From NCBI GenBank assembly GCA_905373315.1, contig CAJPSL010000009.1, positions 1-9,564 on the forward strand: 9,564 bases of DNA, written 5' to 3'. Each line of letters opens with the position of its first letter. Within the stretch, counting starts at the first letter, position 1. The notes below the pieces were generated by a model. That model worked only from the letters and a program-made list of their open reading frames with translations. It made no database searches and was not told the DNA's origin. Both the position numbers and the translations under genes were made by a program. Below, in pieces: positions 1 to 5,897 of the stretch. The stretch comes from Candidatus Saccharimonadota bacterium. GTDB taxonomy: Bacteria > Patescibacteriota > Saccharimonadia > Saccharimonadales > Saccharimonadaceae.

Positions 1-6
1 ATATCC

Positions 7-12
7 ATTATA
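7..12 (-). promoter_or_regulatory. Extended -10 element firing out of the left edge
   Basis: Read on the minus strand this is TATAAT preceded by TG plus one base (TGGTATAAT), an extended -10. It lies just past the stop codon of the glucanase gene. Only six bases remain before the window ends. At the four best leaderless genes here that distance is exactly 6-7 nt, so a minus-strand gene probably begins at, or one base beyond, the edge. No -35 box is visible. A chance AT-rich match is the alternative. Confidence 0.4.
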
Positions 13-16
13 CCAT

Positions 17-1018
17 CTACCGCGAGCTAAGCATACCGTCAAACCACCCCTTAGCATGGCAATCGCGAAAGTTCCAGGCCCCGGGGCTTTCGGTTTTGTA
101 GCTCCAATAAAACCAAGCATCGACGTTTGCTGGTACGGCAAGTTGCGATTGGCAGTGAGAATATTCAGTGTCGTCGCTGGCAATGCCTGGCGGCAGAGTA
201 GCACTCCACTCGCCGATGATTAGTGGCTGCTGCTGGGAGTAATTGCGATACTCGCCAGACCGTTGGTCAAGTACCTGACGGTGGTGAGTTAGCGATGTTG
301 CTTGCTTGTCTGTGTCGGAAAAGCACTGATAATGATGTATATCCAGCGTATTAGACCCGACGCGCCCCGACCACCAGGCTGGCTGGTAGCAGTCAGACGC
401 CACGATGCGCACATGAGGTGGCAATTTACTACGCAATTTTCGGCTCGTTTTGTGTGTCCACCACCACAATTGCCACCGCTCACGGCGTGTTATCACCAGG
501 GGCTCATTGAGTAGCTCAATACCCCAGAGTGCTGGATGGTTACCATATTCATTGGCGATGTCAAGTAATATCTGTGATGTTTTCCGTCTATTGGCGCATT
601 GATACCACCCGACAGTGCTGGTATTACCGCTACCGCTGTGGTCACTGGCGTTTTGAGCACCAGGCGCAGCGTGCAGGTCGAGTAGCACCTGTAGGCCATA
701 GCGTTTGGCCGCGTCCATCAACCAGTCAATCTGCGGTTTTGCTGATAGATATGGCGGCTGGTCCTCAAGCGCCCAATAGCCAATCGGCAGTCGCAGTAGT
801 CGTATGCCAGCTTGCGCCAACCATGTGAGGTCATCTTCCTTGATAAAAGTGTGTCGATGCTGCTGGATGCGTGCCGCGCCATCCACTGTTTGTGATAGCT
901 CATATTCATTAGTCGCGTCTGTTCCGGCGAATACACTTGGCGTCATCCATCGTTCAAGCACCAGCCAACCACCCAGATTAACGCCGGGCATGACAGCTGA
1001 GGAAGAATGATTGCTCAT
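17..1018 (-). CDS. GH5 family glycoside hydrolase, exo-1,3-beta-glucanase-like
   Basis: Predicted retaining beta-glucosidase/glucanase of 333 aa that fills a single GH5 TIM barrel. Visible motifs: GVNLGGWLVLE at residues 12-22, typical of fungal Exg1-type exo-beta-1,3-glucanases (GH5_9); LRLPIGYW at 75-82; LHAAPGAQN at 115-123; the acid/base Glu172 in LLNEP; DIHHY at 226-230; the nucleophile Glu270 in GEWSA; and a Trp305 platform followed by KTE. All expected catalytic residues are present. There is no signal peptide, since the N-terminus is polar and runs straight into the first strand motif, so the enzyme looks cytoplasmic unless exported by a non-classical route. The start at 1018 lies 6 nt after an extended -10, which supports it. 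Met10 is an alternative start. Family assignment is firm; linkage specificity (beta-1,3 versus another beta-glucan) is inferred. Confidence 0.88.
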   Translation of the reverse strand: MSNHSSSAVMPGVNLGGWLVLERWMTPSVFAGTDATNEYELSQTVDGAARIQQHRHTFIKEDDLTWLAQAGIRLLRLPIGYWALEDQPPYLSAKPQIDWLMDAAKRYGLQVLLDLHAAPGAQNASDHSGSGNTSTVGWYQCANRRKTSQILLDIANEYGNHPALWGIELLNEPLVITRRERWQLWWWTHKTSRKLRSKLPPHVRIVASDCYQPAWWSGRVGSNTLDIHHYQCFSDTDKQATSLTHHRQVLDQRSGEYRNYSQQQPLIIGEWSATLPPGIASDDTEYSHCQSQLAVPANVDAWFYWSYKTESPGAWNFRDCHAKGWFDGMLSSR

Positions 1019-1033
1019 AGCTCTACTGTAGCA
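1019..1033 (-). promoter_or_regulatory. Extended -10 promoter of the GH5 gene, leaderless
   Basis: On the minus strand TGC-TACAGT (hexamer at 1030-1025) is followed by six bases and then the ATG at 1018. Initiation at the usual distance would fall on the A of the ATG. The hexamer matches TATAAT at four of six positions and has the TG extension. No -35 box is visible at 16-18 bp, and no clear Shine-Dalgarno lies before the ATG. Confidence 0.5.
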
Positions 1034-1041
1034 TGAATAAA

Positions 1042-1070
1042 TTGCCGAATAATAGCCAAACAGCTATACT
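1042..1070 (+). promoter_or_regulatory. Promoter of the first NUDIX gene, leaderless
   Basis: TTGCCG (1042-1047, four of six to the -35 consensus), a 17-bp spacer and TATACT (1065-1070, five of six). Seven bases separate the -10 from ATG 1078. The same reading frame is open upstream to an ATG at 1033, but that ATG lies upstream of the promoter elements and could not be on this transcript. This argues for 1078 as the true start. Confidence 0.6.
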
Positions 1071-1077
1071 GAAAGTA

Positions 1078-1488
1078 ATGTATGATCGACACGAAGTTAG
1101 TGTAAAAGTGGCGCTGTATAGCAGTGACGGCAAACGTACTCTGTTGATGCGTCATTGGGGTGATGCTGGTTTTGGTTTGCCGGGTGGGCATATTGACGCT
1201 GGTGAGATGCCGGATGAAGCGCTGGAGCGGGAGTTGCGCGAGGAGATAGGTATCACCACTGATGCGACGCCGGCTGACTTTTATGTGCGCGATCCATATG
1301 ATACCACTGCTAAAAACCATAAAATTATCCTTGGTTATACAGCCACAATTGACGATGATATTGAGCTGCCAGACCAGGCCTGTGATGGCAGTGAAGCGGG
1401 TCCCGTCTGGCTGACGCGGGCAGAAGTTGAGACTGTTGATAAACTCGCACCGGGTTATCGGGATTTTTTGCTGAAGTGGTGGCCGTAA
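1078..1488 (+). CDS. NUDIX hydrolase
   Basis: Mg-dependent hydrolase of nucleoside diphosphates linked to another moiety, 136 aa from the chosen start. The Nudix box is complete at residues 37-59 (GHIDAGE, then the RELREEIGI core with R51, E52, E55 and E56), matching GX5EX7REUXEEXGU. The rest is the ordinary small alpha/beta/alpha Nudix fold with no extra domain, so the substrate (oxidised dNTP, sugar nucleotide, cap-like and so on) cannot be read from the sequence. The start at 1078 is preferred over 1033 because a TTGCCG-17-TATACT promoter ends 7 nt before it. The 15 extra residues from 1033 would be translated promoter DNA. CYTH follows after 42 bp and may be co-transcribed. Confidence 0.9.
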   Translation: MYDRHEVSVKVALYSSDGKRTLLMRHWGDAGFGLPGGHIDAGEMPDEALERELREEIGITTDATPADFYVRDPYDTTAKNHKIILGYTATIDDDIELPDQACDGSEAGPVWLTRAEVETVDKLAPGYRDFLLKWWP

Positions 1489-1530
1489 ATAATGTAACAC
1501 AGCAGGAGATGATAAAAGGCTATACAATCA

Positions 1531-2100
1531 ATGTCGAATATAGAATACGAAGCAAAAATATATGATATTGACCCAGCCGATATCGCTGGGAAATTGGCAA
1601 AACTCGGTGCTAAAGAGATTGGTAATTATAAGTTTCACCGTTATGTATTTGATACAATTCCGGCGATACCAAATCGCTGGGTACGGTTGCGCTCCGATGG
1701 GCAACATACTACTCTGACTGTCAAAGAAATAACTACTGACGCTATTGATGGGACTCACGAGTGGGAGGTTGAAGTCTCCGACCTAGAAACAACCCTGGAG
1801 ATATTAGCAAAGATTGGCATTAAACCATGCGGCTATCAAGAAAATAAACGCCAAGAATATGACTTGGATGGCGTCCAGGTCGTCATTGACCACTGGCCGA
1901 AGCTAAAACCATACATTGAAATAGAGGGTAATAGCGTAGAGGAAGTGATAAACACTGCGAAACTTTTGGGCTATACCAAAAATGATTTGACGACGAAAAA
2001 TACTACTGAGTTATATCAGGATATTGGTATAGATATTGAGAAAATGCTAGAGTTAACATTCAATTCAACTATCGAGGACAGAATGCTCACAGGATTATAA
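1531..2100 (+). CDS. CYTH domain protein (class IV adenylate cyclase / triphosphatase type)
   Basis: 189-aa CYTH tunnel-fold protein, a family that binds the triphosphate of nucleotides, thiamine triphosphate or inorganic polyphosphate. It has the ExExK signature at the N-terminus (E5, E7, K9), basic strand residues R49, R52 and R54, K65 in TVKE, acidic strand EWEVEV at 77-82, K106-R107, D120, and E130/E132 near PYIEIEG. These alternating charged residues are the usual tunnel lining for metal and phosphate. It resembles the CyaB-like, class IV cyclase branch, but many relatives are triphosphatases, so adenylate cyclase activity is unproven. The start is fixed because the signature begins at residue 5. 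An AAAAGG at 1514-1519 sits 11 nt upstream as a loose Shine-Dalgarno. TATACA at 1521-1526 is a possible -10, but it lies only 4 nt from the ATG. The stop overlaps that of the convergent transporter gene. Confidence 0.85.
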   Translation: MSNIEYEAKIYDIDPADIAGKLAKLGAKEIGNYKFHRYVFDTIPAIPNRWVRLRSDGQHTTLTVKEITTDAIDGTHEWEVEVSDLETTLEILAKIGIKPCGYQENKRQEYDLDGVQVVIDHWPKLKPYIEIEGNSVEEVINTAKLLGYTKNDLTTKNTTELYQDIGIDIEKMLELTFNSTIEDRMLTGL

Positions 2101-2628
2101 CTGAACACCTAGCCACGCCGCCAATACATCACCAGCAAAGTAGGCCAGCCCAGCGGCAACTGCGCCGAGGAGTAGGGTGATGGCGGCTTCTCGCCATGGC
2201 GATTGATTACCAACTTTGCCTTTGATGAAGCCAATCGTCAGGAAAGCAACCGCTGTTAGTGCAGAGCTGATATAAAACAAGGTAGTGCTTGGCACTTTTG
2301 AGCCTGCAATGACGTCAATCAAGTACGGCAATACTGGCACGCTACCCACGGCAACAAAGGCCAAAAATGTAACCGCACCAATAATTTTTGGAGAGGCTCG
2401 TTTTTGGGTATCGCGGGCCGAATCTTCATGCTCAGCGCTGGCTGCCAGGTAGGCACTGGCACCCATCGAGAAGCCATCGGCGATGAGGTTTGCAATGCCT
2501 AAAATGAGGATAACCGCGCTGGAGATGCCGGCTCCGGCCGAAGCTGCCACGACGGCAAAGGTTGTCACGGTGCCGTCAACCGCACCGTACACAAATTCTG
2601 AAATGTATCGTCTAAAAAATATGTTCAT
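2095..2628 (-). CDS. VIT1/CCC1 family metal transporter, short form
   Basis: 177-aa membrane protein of the VIT1/CCC1 family, which moves Fe2+ or Mn2+ across membranes. The N-terminal signature EFVYGAVDGTVTTFAVVA (residues 11-28) and the second segment LILGIANLIADGFSMG (41-56) are clear. D18 and M55 match the positions of the Asp and Met used for ion binding in plant VIT1. About five hydrophobic segments follow the family order. The cytosolic metal-binding region between TM2 and TM3 is reduced to a short polar linker (about residues 64-80) instead of a long Glu-rich helical domain. The chosen ATG at 2628 has an extended -10 ending 9 nt upstream. A longer frame from a TTG at 2649 reads through that -10 and is rejected. 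Direction of transport and the metal are unknown. Confidence 0.85.
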   Translation of the reverse strand: MNIFFRRYISEFVYGAVDGTVTTFAVVAASAGAGISSAVILILGIANLIADGFSMGASAYLAASAEHEDSARDTQKRASPKIIGAVTFLAFVAVGSVPVLPYLIDVIAGSKVPSTTLFYISSALTAVAFLTIGFIKGKVGNQSPWREAAITLLLGAVAAGLAYFAGDVLAAWLGVQL

Positions 2629-2637
2629 AACCGTGCC

Positions 2638-2646
2638 ATTATAGCA
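2638..2646 (-). promoter_or_regulatory. Extended -10 promoter of the VIT/CCC1 gene
   Basis: The minus strand reads TGC-TATAAT, a perfect -10 with the TG extension, ending at 2638. Nine bases separate it from ATG 2628, so the leader would be about 0-3 nt. No -35 box is recognisable at 16-18 bp. The same TGC-TATAAT string lies upstream of murC. Confidence 0.65.
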
Positions 2647-2674
2647 CAATTAGCCTTTGTGAGGTTTATTCTCG

Positions 2675-2680
2675 TATACT
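2675..2680 (+). promoter_or_regulatory. -10 element of the mutY-like gene, leaderless
   Basis: TATACT ends 6 nt before ATG 2687, which places the expected transcription start on the A of the start codon. There is no convincing -35 and no Shine-Dalgarno at a useful distance. Confidence 0.55.
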
Positions 2681-2686
2681 AAAGCA

Positions 2687-3448
2687 ATGACGACTGATGA
2701 TTTCCAGGCGCTGATCCATCAAAAAGGCCGCGAGCTCTACCGACCAATGCCGTGGCGCGATCAGCCAACCTTGTACTATGTGCTGGTGAGTGAATTGATG
2801 CTGCAGCAAACCCAGGTTGCTCGCGTCTTGACGAAGTTTAGAGAGTTTACCGCTGAGTTTCCGGATGTTCAATCACTGGCAGCTGCTGAGCTGACAGAAG
2901 TACTGCGTGCGTGGCAGGGGCTGGGCTATAATCGCCGCGCTCGATATCTCCACCAAACAGCACACGCCATTGCCACTGGCGCCCCAGTGACTACGCTAGA
3001 TGACCTCGTTGCATTGCCGGGTATTGGCGTCAATACCGCTGGTGCCATCATGAATTATGCCTATCAAGTGCCAACACCGTTCATTGAGACAAATATTCGT
3101 ACCGTCTATCTCAATCATTTCTTTGCGGGCCAGGAAGCGGTAGCGGATCGCGACATACTGACTGTTGTTGAGCAGACGATGGACCGGGTAAATTCGCGCC
3201 AGTGGTTTTGGGCGCTGATGGATTATGGCAATGAATTGAAAGCTCAGGGCAAGGGCAAATTGTCTGCTAGTCGCCACTACACCAAGCAGCCAGAGTTTGC
3301 CGGCAGTCTTCGCCAGATGCGGGGTGAGATTTTGCGTCGGTATGTTGGTGGGCAGTCACTCGCTGAAATCACCGCTGATTTACAGGACGATCCACGATTT
3401 GCGGCGGCACTGGATGGCTTGCGGCGGGACGATCTCATCAGCCGATGA
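2687..3448 (+). CDS. mutY: MutY-like A/G-specific adenine DNA glycosylase lacking the Fe-S cluster
   Basis: 253-aa HhH-GPD base-excision glycosylase, predicted to remove adenine mispaired with 8-oxoguanine or a related mismatched base. SELMLQQTQV (residues 35-44) carries the catalytic Glu36 of MutY. AWQGLGYNRRAR (75-86) and the helix-hairpin-helix LPGIGVNTAGAI (110-121) are typical. The position normally holding the catalytic Asp (LDGNV in E. coli MutY) reads IETNIR here, so Asp is replaced by Glu134. The protein has no cysteine at all, so the four-Cys [4Fe-4S] cluster loop is absent; it is replaced by a Lys/Arg-rich stretch (about 192-210). The MutT-like C-terminal domain that recognises 8-oxoG is also missing, replaced by a short, possibly winged-helix tail. 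The gene is leaderless. It could instead be a divergent mismatch glycosylase, so the substrate is inferred. Confidence 0.85.
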   Translation: MTTDDFQALIHQKGRELYRPMPWRDQPTLYYVLVSELMLQQTQVARVLTKFREFTAEFPDVQSLAAAELTEVLRAWQGLGYNRRARYLHQTAHAIATGAPVTTLDDLVALPGIGVNTAGAIMNYAYQVPTPFIETNIRTVYLNHFFAGQEAVADRDILTVVEQTMDRVNSRQWFWALMDYGNELKAQGKGKLSASRHYTKQPEFAGSLRQMRGEILRRYVGGQSLAEITADLQDDPRFAAALDGLRRDDLISR

Positions 3449-3456
3449 TATAAGTA

Positions 3457-3485
3457 TTGACATTTTAAACCGTCTATGCTATCAT
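3457..3485 (+). promoter_or_regulatory. Strong sigma70-type promoter of the YtxH operon
   Basis: TTGACA (3457-3462, perfect), a 17-bp spacer and TATCAT (3480-3485, five of six) with a TGC extension just upstream. It is the best promoter in the window. Transcription should start near 3492, giving a leader of about 42 nt with a Shine-Dalgarno. This contrasts with the leaderless genes around it. Confidence 0.8.
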
Positions 3486-3533
3486 AGTAGCTAGTCGATA
3501 TGACGAATATAAACAACAAATCAAAGGAAAGGT

Positions 3534-3755
3534 ATGGAAGACATGCAAACAGTTATTATACTGATGACTGCGGTGATTGTGGTCCATTCGGTGGCGATTA
3601 TCATCTTGTTCAGTATAATAATTTCGCTCTTGGTAAAACTCAAACGTATTGCCAGCCAGGCTGAAACAGCAGCGCACAATATTGCACAAGCTACAGAATG
3701 GCTGTCACCAAGAAAAGTCTTTACTGAAGCTTCTCGGCTTTTTCGGCGGAAATAG
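3534..3755 (+). CDS. Small single-pass membrane protein of unknown function
   Basis: 73 aa. One long hydrophobic segment at residues 6-34 is followed by a basic stretch (KLKR) and a cytoplasmic amphipathic helix of about 35 residues ending in RRK, so the C-terminus should be inside. No named family was recognised. The start at 3534 has AAGGA at 3524-3528, five bases upstream; Met4 at 3543 is less well placed. It is the first gene after a strong promoter and lies 48 bp before the YtxH gene. The two probably form an operon of small membrane proteins, perhaps a membrane scaffold or stress factor. That role is inferred from context alone. Confidence 0.75.
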   Translation: MEDMQTVIILMTAVIVVHSVAIIILFSIIISLLVKLKRIASQAETAAHNIAQATEWLSPRKVFTEASRLFRRK

Positions 3756-3803
3756 CAAGGATTCATCAGTAAAATCTAACAATAAACAAACAAAGGAGAA
3801 ACT

Positions 3804-4073
3804 ATGAAAAAAGTATTAACTGTCTTAGGTGCTGCGGTAGCTGGTTTTGCGGCTGGTGTGTTGACTGCACCAAAAAGCGGTAAGGAAACTCGTAAAGACT
3901 TGAAGAAAAAGGCTAACGAGCTGAAAAAAGATGCTGACAAATGTGCAGCAAAGGCAAAGACGGTGGCAAAAGACACGGCTGCCTCTCTGAAGTCTGGGGC
4001 GCAAAAAGTAGGTAAAGCTACCACTGAAGCGGCTCACGACGTCAAGGGAGACGTTGAAAAAAGCCTGAAATAA
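3804..4073 (+). CDS. YtxH domain-containing protein
   Basis: 89 aa. The N-terminal hydrophobic segment with small residues (about 5-21) runs into TAPKSGKETRKDLKKKA (21-37), the YtxH hallmark (GxxAGxLxAPxSGxETR). A long Lys/Ala-rich helix follows, resembling LEA-type amphipathic repeats. YtxH proteins are membrane-associated and stress-linked in Firmicutes; their molecular activity is not established. A clean Shine-Dalgarno, AAAGGAG at 3792-3798, sits five bases before the ATG. The gene is second in the operon driven from 3457, and a terminator-like hairpin starts 14 bp after its stop codon. The high lysine content and single Cys47 are otherwise unremarkable. Confidence 0.88.
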   Translation: MKKVLTVLGAAVAGFAAGVLTAPKSGKETRKDLKKKANELKKDADKCAAKAKTVAKDTAASLKSGAQKVGKATTEAAHDVKGDVEKSLK

Positions 4074-4074
4074 T

Positions 4075-4103
4075 TTGACAACAATCAAAAAACGCGGGAC
4101 AAT
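4075..4103 (+). promoter_or_regulatory. Promoter of the 4111 gene, leaderless
   Basis: TTGACA (4075-4080, perfect), a 17-bp spacer and GACAAT (4098-4103, four of six). Seven bases later comes ATG 4111. The -35 begins one base after the YtxH stop codon. The -10 overlaps the left arm of the terminator-like hairpin at 4088-4142. The in-frame ATG at 4102 overlaps the -10 itself and could not be on this transcript. Confidence 0.5.
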
Positions 4104-4142
4104 GGAACAGATGAAACAAGCTGTTACAAGTCTCGCGTTTTT
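4088..4142 (+). terminator. Terminator-like hairpin spanning the start of the 4111 gene
   Basis: The arm at 4088-4100 (A5, CGCG, GGAC) pairs with 4130-4142 (GTCT, CGCG, T5) as a 13-bp stem with one G-U pair. An inner 5-bp stem, AACAG (4106-4110) with CTGTT (4121-4125), extends it. The run of T at the right end gives the U-tract of an intrinsic terminator for the YtxH operon. It lies inside the next gene: the loop holds ATG 4111 and the right arm covers codons 7-11. The loop is longer than in classic terminators. Confidence 0.55.
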
Positions 4143-4638
4143 GATGGTTGTTGCTGGTGTGATTGTCGGGTCCTCAGTTGTCGTGAAAGCTCTTGATGGC
4201 CAAACCGAATCTGCAAATGGGATTGATGCCATTAAAGCCAATTGCCAGGATATTCGTGGAAATCTCAGTCGACTGCATTATAGTGACGCAATTTTACGAG
4301 TAAACACCGGTCAAGCGTACAATGATATTTCTTCGCGCCTGATGGCACGCATGAACGGTCGCTTAGCAGTGAACAAGATTGATGCTGCGGACTTGGTGTC
4401 CTTGACGAGTCGGTTCGAAAAGGGTCGGTCATTGTTCTCCTCTCGGTATAATGAATATGAATCTGCCTTGGCAGCGCTTCTGAAGATTGATTGCAAAAAT
4501 CAGCCAACTGATTTTTATGCTCAGTTCAACATTGCTCGTGATGCACGGCTCAAATTGTCATCATCAGTTCGCGAGCTCAACGACATTATCGCTGAGTATG
4601 GCACTAAAGTCGAAAAGATAAAGGAAAAACTCAAGTGA
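4111..4638 (+). CDS. Membrane-anchored extracytoplasmic protein of unknown function, two cysteines
   Basis: 175 aa. A hydrophobic N-terminal segment at residues 4-26 (signal anchor or uncleaved signal peptide) is followed by a mostly helical polar domain rich in charged and Ser residues. Two cysteines, C45 (ANCQDIRGN) and C128 (IDCKNQP), are well placed for a disulfide outside the membrane. LRVNTGQAYNDISSRLMARMN (62-82) and the C-terminal KVEKIKEKLK helix suggest a helical bundle or coiled coil. No named family was recognised; it resembles proteins I associate with Saccharibacteria. The start at 4111 is chosen because a TTGACA-17-GACAAT promoter ends 7 nt upstream. ATG 4102 (178 aa) remains possible for readthrough transcripts. 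The next gene overlaps its stop by four bases, so translation is probably coupled. Confidence 0.75.
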   Translation: MKQAVTSLAFLMVVAGVIVGSSVVVKALDGQTESANGIDAIKANCQDIRGNLSRLHYSDAILRVNTGQAYNDISSRLMARMNGRLAVNKIDAADLVSLTSRFEKGRSLFSSRYNEYESALAALLKIDCKNQPTDFYAQFNIARDARLKLSSSVRELNDIIAEYGTKVEKIKEKLK

Positions 4639-4982
4639 TACGCCAGCAAATAATGGAGCATAAATTGCCGGCATTTATCGCAGGTTCGGTGTTGCTAGCT
4701 GCGATCTTAGTGACTTTGTCGATGTTCATCTACTATGCGTCAGGAGCTTCGCGGTTGGATTTGAGCCGCCCAGAGTACAAGTCGATGCGCTCAAAGATCG
4801 ATCAAGGCAAGGCGCTAGACGAGGGATTTTCGGCGCAGGGTGAAATCACCAAATCAACTATAGACGAATTTATGAAGCTGTACAAAGCAGAGGCTGAAAA
4901 AACTACAAGCTCGCAGAATTTTTCAGTTGATGCGCTAAGTGACGCTAGTCTAGGAATTACCCAAAGTCAGTCAAATCAATAA
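4635..4982 (+). CDS. Single-pass extracytoplasmic protein of unknown function
   Basis: 115 aa with a GTG start that overlaps the TGA of the preceding gene (GTGA). AAGGA at 4621-4625 lies nine bases upstream, a workable Shine-Dalgarno. One transmembrane segment spans residues 11-36. The short polar domain after it begins SGASRLDLSRPEYKSMR (36-52), contains acidic and amphipathic helix stretches, and ends in a low-complexity Ser/Gln tail. No cysteines and no recognised family. Met7 (4653) is an alternative start but would break the overlap. Overlap with the upstream gene suggests the two proteins work together at the outer face of the membrane; the function is unknown. Its stop directly abuts the stop of the convergent mscS gene. 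Confidence 0.72.
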   Translation: MIRQQIMEHKLPAFIAGSVLLAAILVTLSMFIYYASGASRLDLSRPEYKSMRSKIDQGKALDEGFSAQGEITKSTIDEFMKLYKAEAEKTTSSQNFSVDALSDASLGITQSQSNQ

Positions 4983-5888
4983 CTATTTTTTCAACGGTCC
5001 ATTGGTGGTGAGCGGTAGTGTGGCTAGTTTGATGTCGTTATTTTCGAACTCACGCAGCAGTCGCCGCCGCATTTCTGAAGTGACACTCCATTGGTCTGAG
5101 GGCTGAGTTTTACCGGCAATGATCACTTCCACTGAATGTCCGGTGATATCGCCCAGGGAAGTAAACTTTGGTGGGTCGATGATTTTTCGTTTCCAGGATT
5201 TTTCCAAGGATAATTTATAGCCGATGTCATTGATAATTTCGGTGGCGGCTGAGATGTCAACTGACGGATCTAGTTGTAAGATAAATCGTGAGATGCTGTA
5301 GCCCATAGTCTTGTTGATGACTTGCTGAATGGTACCGTTTGGAATGTAGTGGACATTACCGTCAGTGTCACGCACGACTGTGGAGCGAGTACCGACACGT
5401 TCCACCTTGCCGACTGCACCCATGATGTCAACAACGTCACCAACACGGTATTGGTTTTCGGCGATGATGAAGATACCAGCCAAGAAGTCCTTGACTAATG
5501 ACTGTGCACCAAAACCCAACGCCACACCAATGATCCCGGCGCTAGCAAAGAGCGGTGACAGATCGACCAGAAAGAGTTTATTTGCAACCACTGCCAATGC
5601 GTAGGCAATCATCAAAATCCGCCAGAAGCTGCGGAGCAATTGAATCAGGGTTTCCTGGCGCTTCTCAATGTCCTTTTTGTGCCAATCTCGATGTTTGGCC
5701 GTCGACCTGACAACGCTTTTGATGCCCCATTTTAGTAGAACGCGGCCAATATAGTAGGCGATAATGGCGCCAATCACCGTACTCCACGCCTCGATGAGAC
5801 GCTGTTCCATCAGCCAACCCAGACCATTTTGCTTCAGCCACTCATCAAAATTGGAGGAATCTAAAATATACTTAGTAAGCGTATCCAT
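4983..5888 (-). CDS. mscS: Small-conductance mechanosensitive channel, MscS family
   Basis: 301-aa channel that opens under membrane tension to release solutes after osmotic downshock. Three membrane segments lie at about residues 34-56, 87-108 and 112-147. The pore-lining TM3 signature SAGIIGVALGFGAQSLVKDFLAGIFIIAE (116-144) is intact with its Gly/Ala packing. The beta domain follows (QYRVGDVVDI at 146-155, then VERVGTRST and IPNGTI at 182-187), and then the C-terminal cage domain. Length is normal for the family. The start at 5888 is chosen because the family N-terminus and a TCGACA-17-TATACT promoter both fit it. The frame stays open to 6236, but that extension runs antisense through trmB, looks unlike MscS and is rejected. 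Confidence 0.93.
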   Translation of the reverse strand: MDTLTKYILDSSNFDEWLKQNGLGWLMEQRLIEAWSTVIGAIIAYYIGRVLLKWGIKSVVRSTAKHRDWHKKDIEKRQETLIQLLRSFWRILMIAYALAVVANKLFLVDLSPLFASAGIIGVALGFGAQSLVKDFLAGIFIIAENQYRVGDVVDIMGAVGKVERVGTRSTVVRDTDGNVHYIPNGTIQQVINKTMGYSISRFILQLDPSVDISAATEIINDIGYKLSLEKSWKRKIIDPPKFTSLGDITGHSVEVIIAGKTQPSDQWSVTSEMRRRLLREFENNDIKLATLPLTTNGPLKK

Positions 5889-5897
5889 AATAGATTT

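Noticed and set aside
1033..1077. Earlier ATG for the first NUDIX gene
   Set aside because: The TTGCCG-17-TATACT promoter lies downstream of this ATG, so it would not be on the mRNA; the extra residues show no conserved feature.
2629..2649. TTG start of the VIT gene giving seven more residues
   Set aside because: The added codons are the TGCTATAAT promoter itself; family similarity begins at ATG 2628.
3500..3664. A 54-codon open frame starting in the leader of the 3534 gene, overlapping it in another frame
   Set aside because: It has no Shine-Dalgarno, starts about 8 nt after the predicted transcription start, and its translation looks like a shadow of the hydrophobic gene, rich in Tyr, Asp and Gly.
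3724..3745. AAGC...GCTTTTT near the end of the 3534 gene, considered as a terminator
   Set aside because: The stem is only four to five pairs and the downstream YtxH gene has its own Shine-Dalgarno and no promoter, so readthrough is expected.
5365..5604. Plus-strand open frame of 79 codons inside mscS
   Set aside because: Low-complexity antisense shadow (Pro/Thr/Ser-rich) of the conserved TM3 and beta domain; no promoter or ribosome site.
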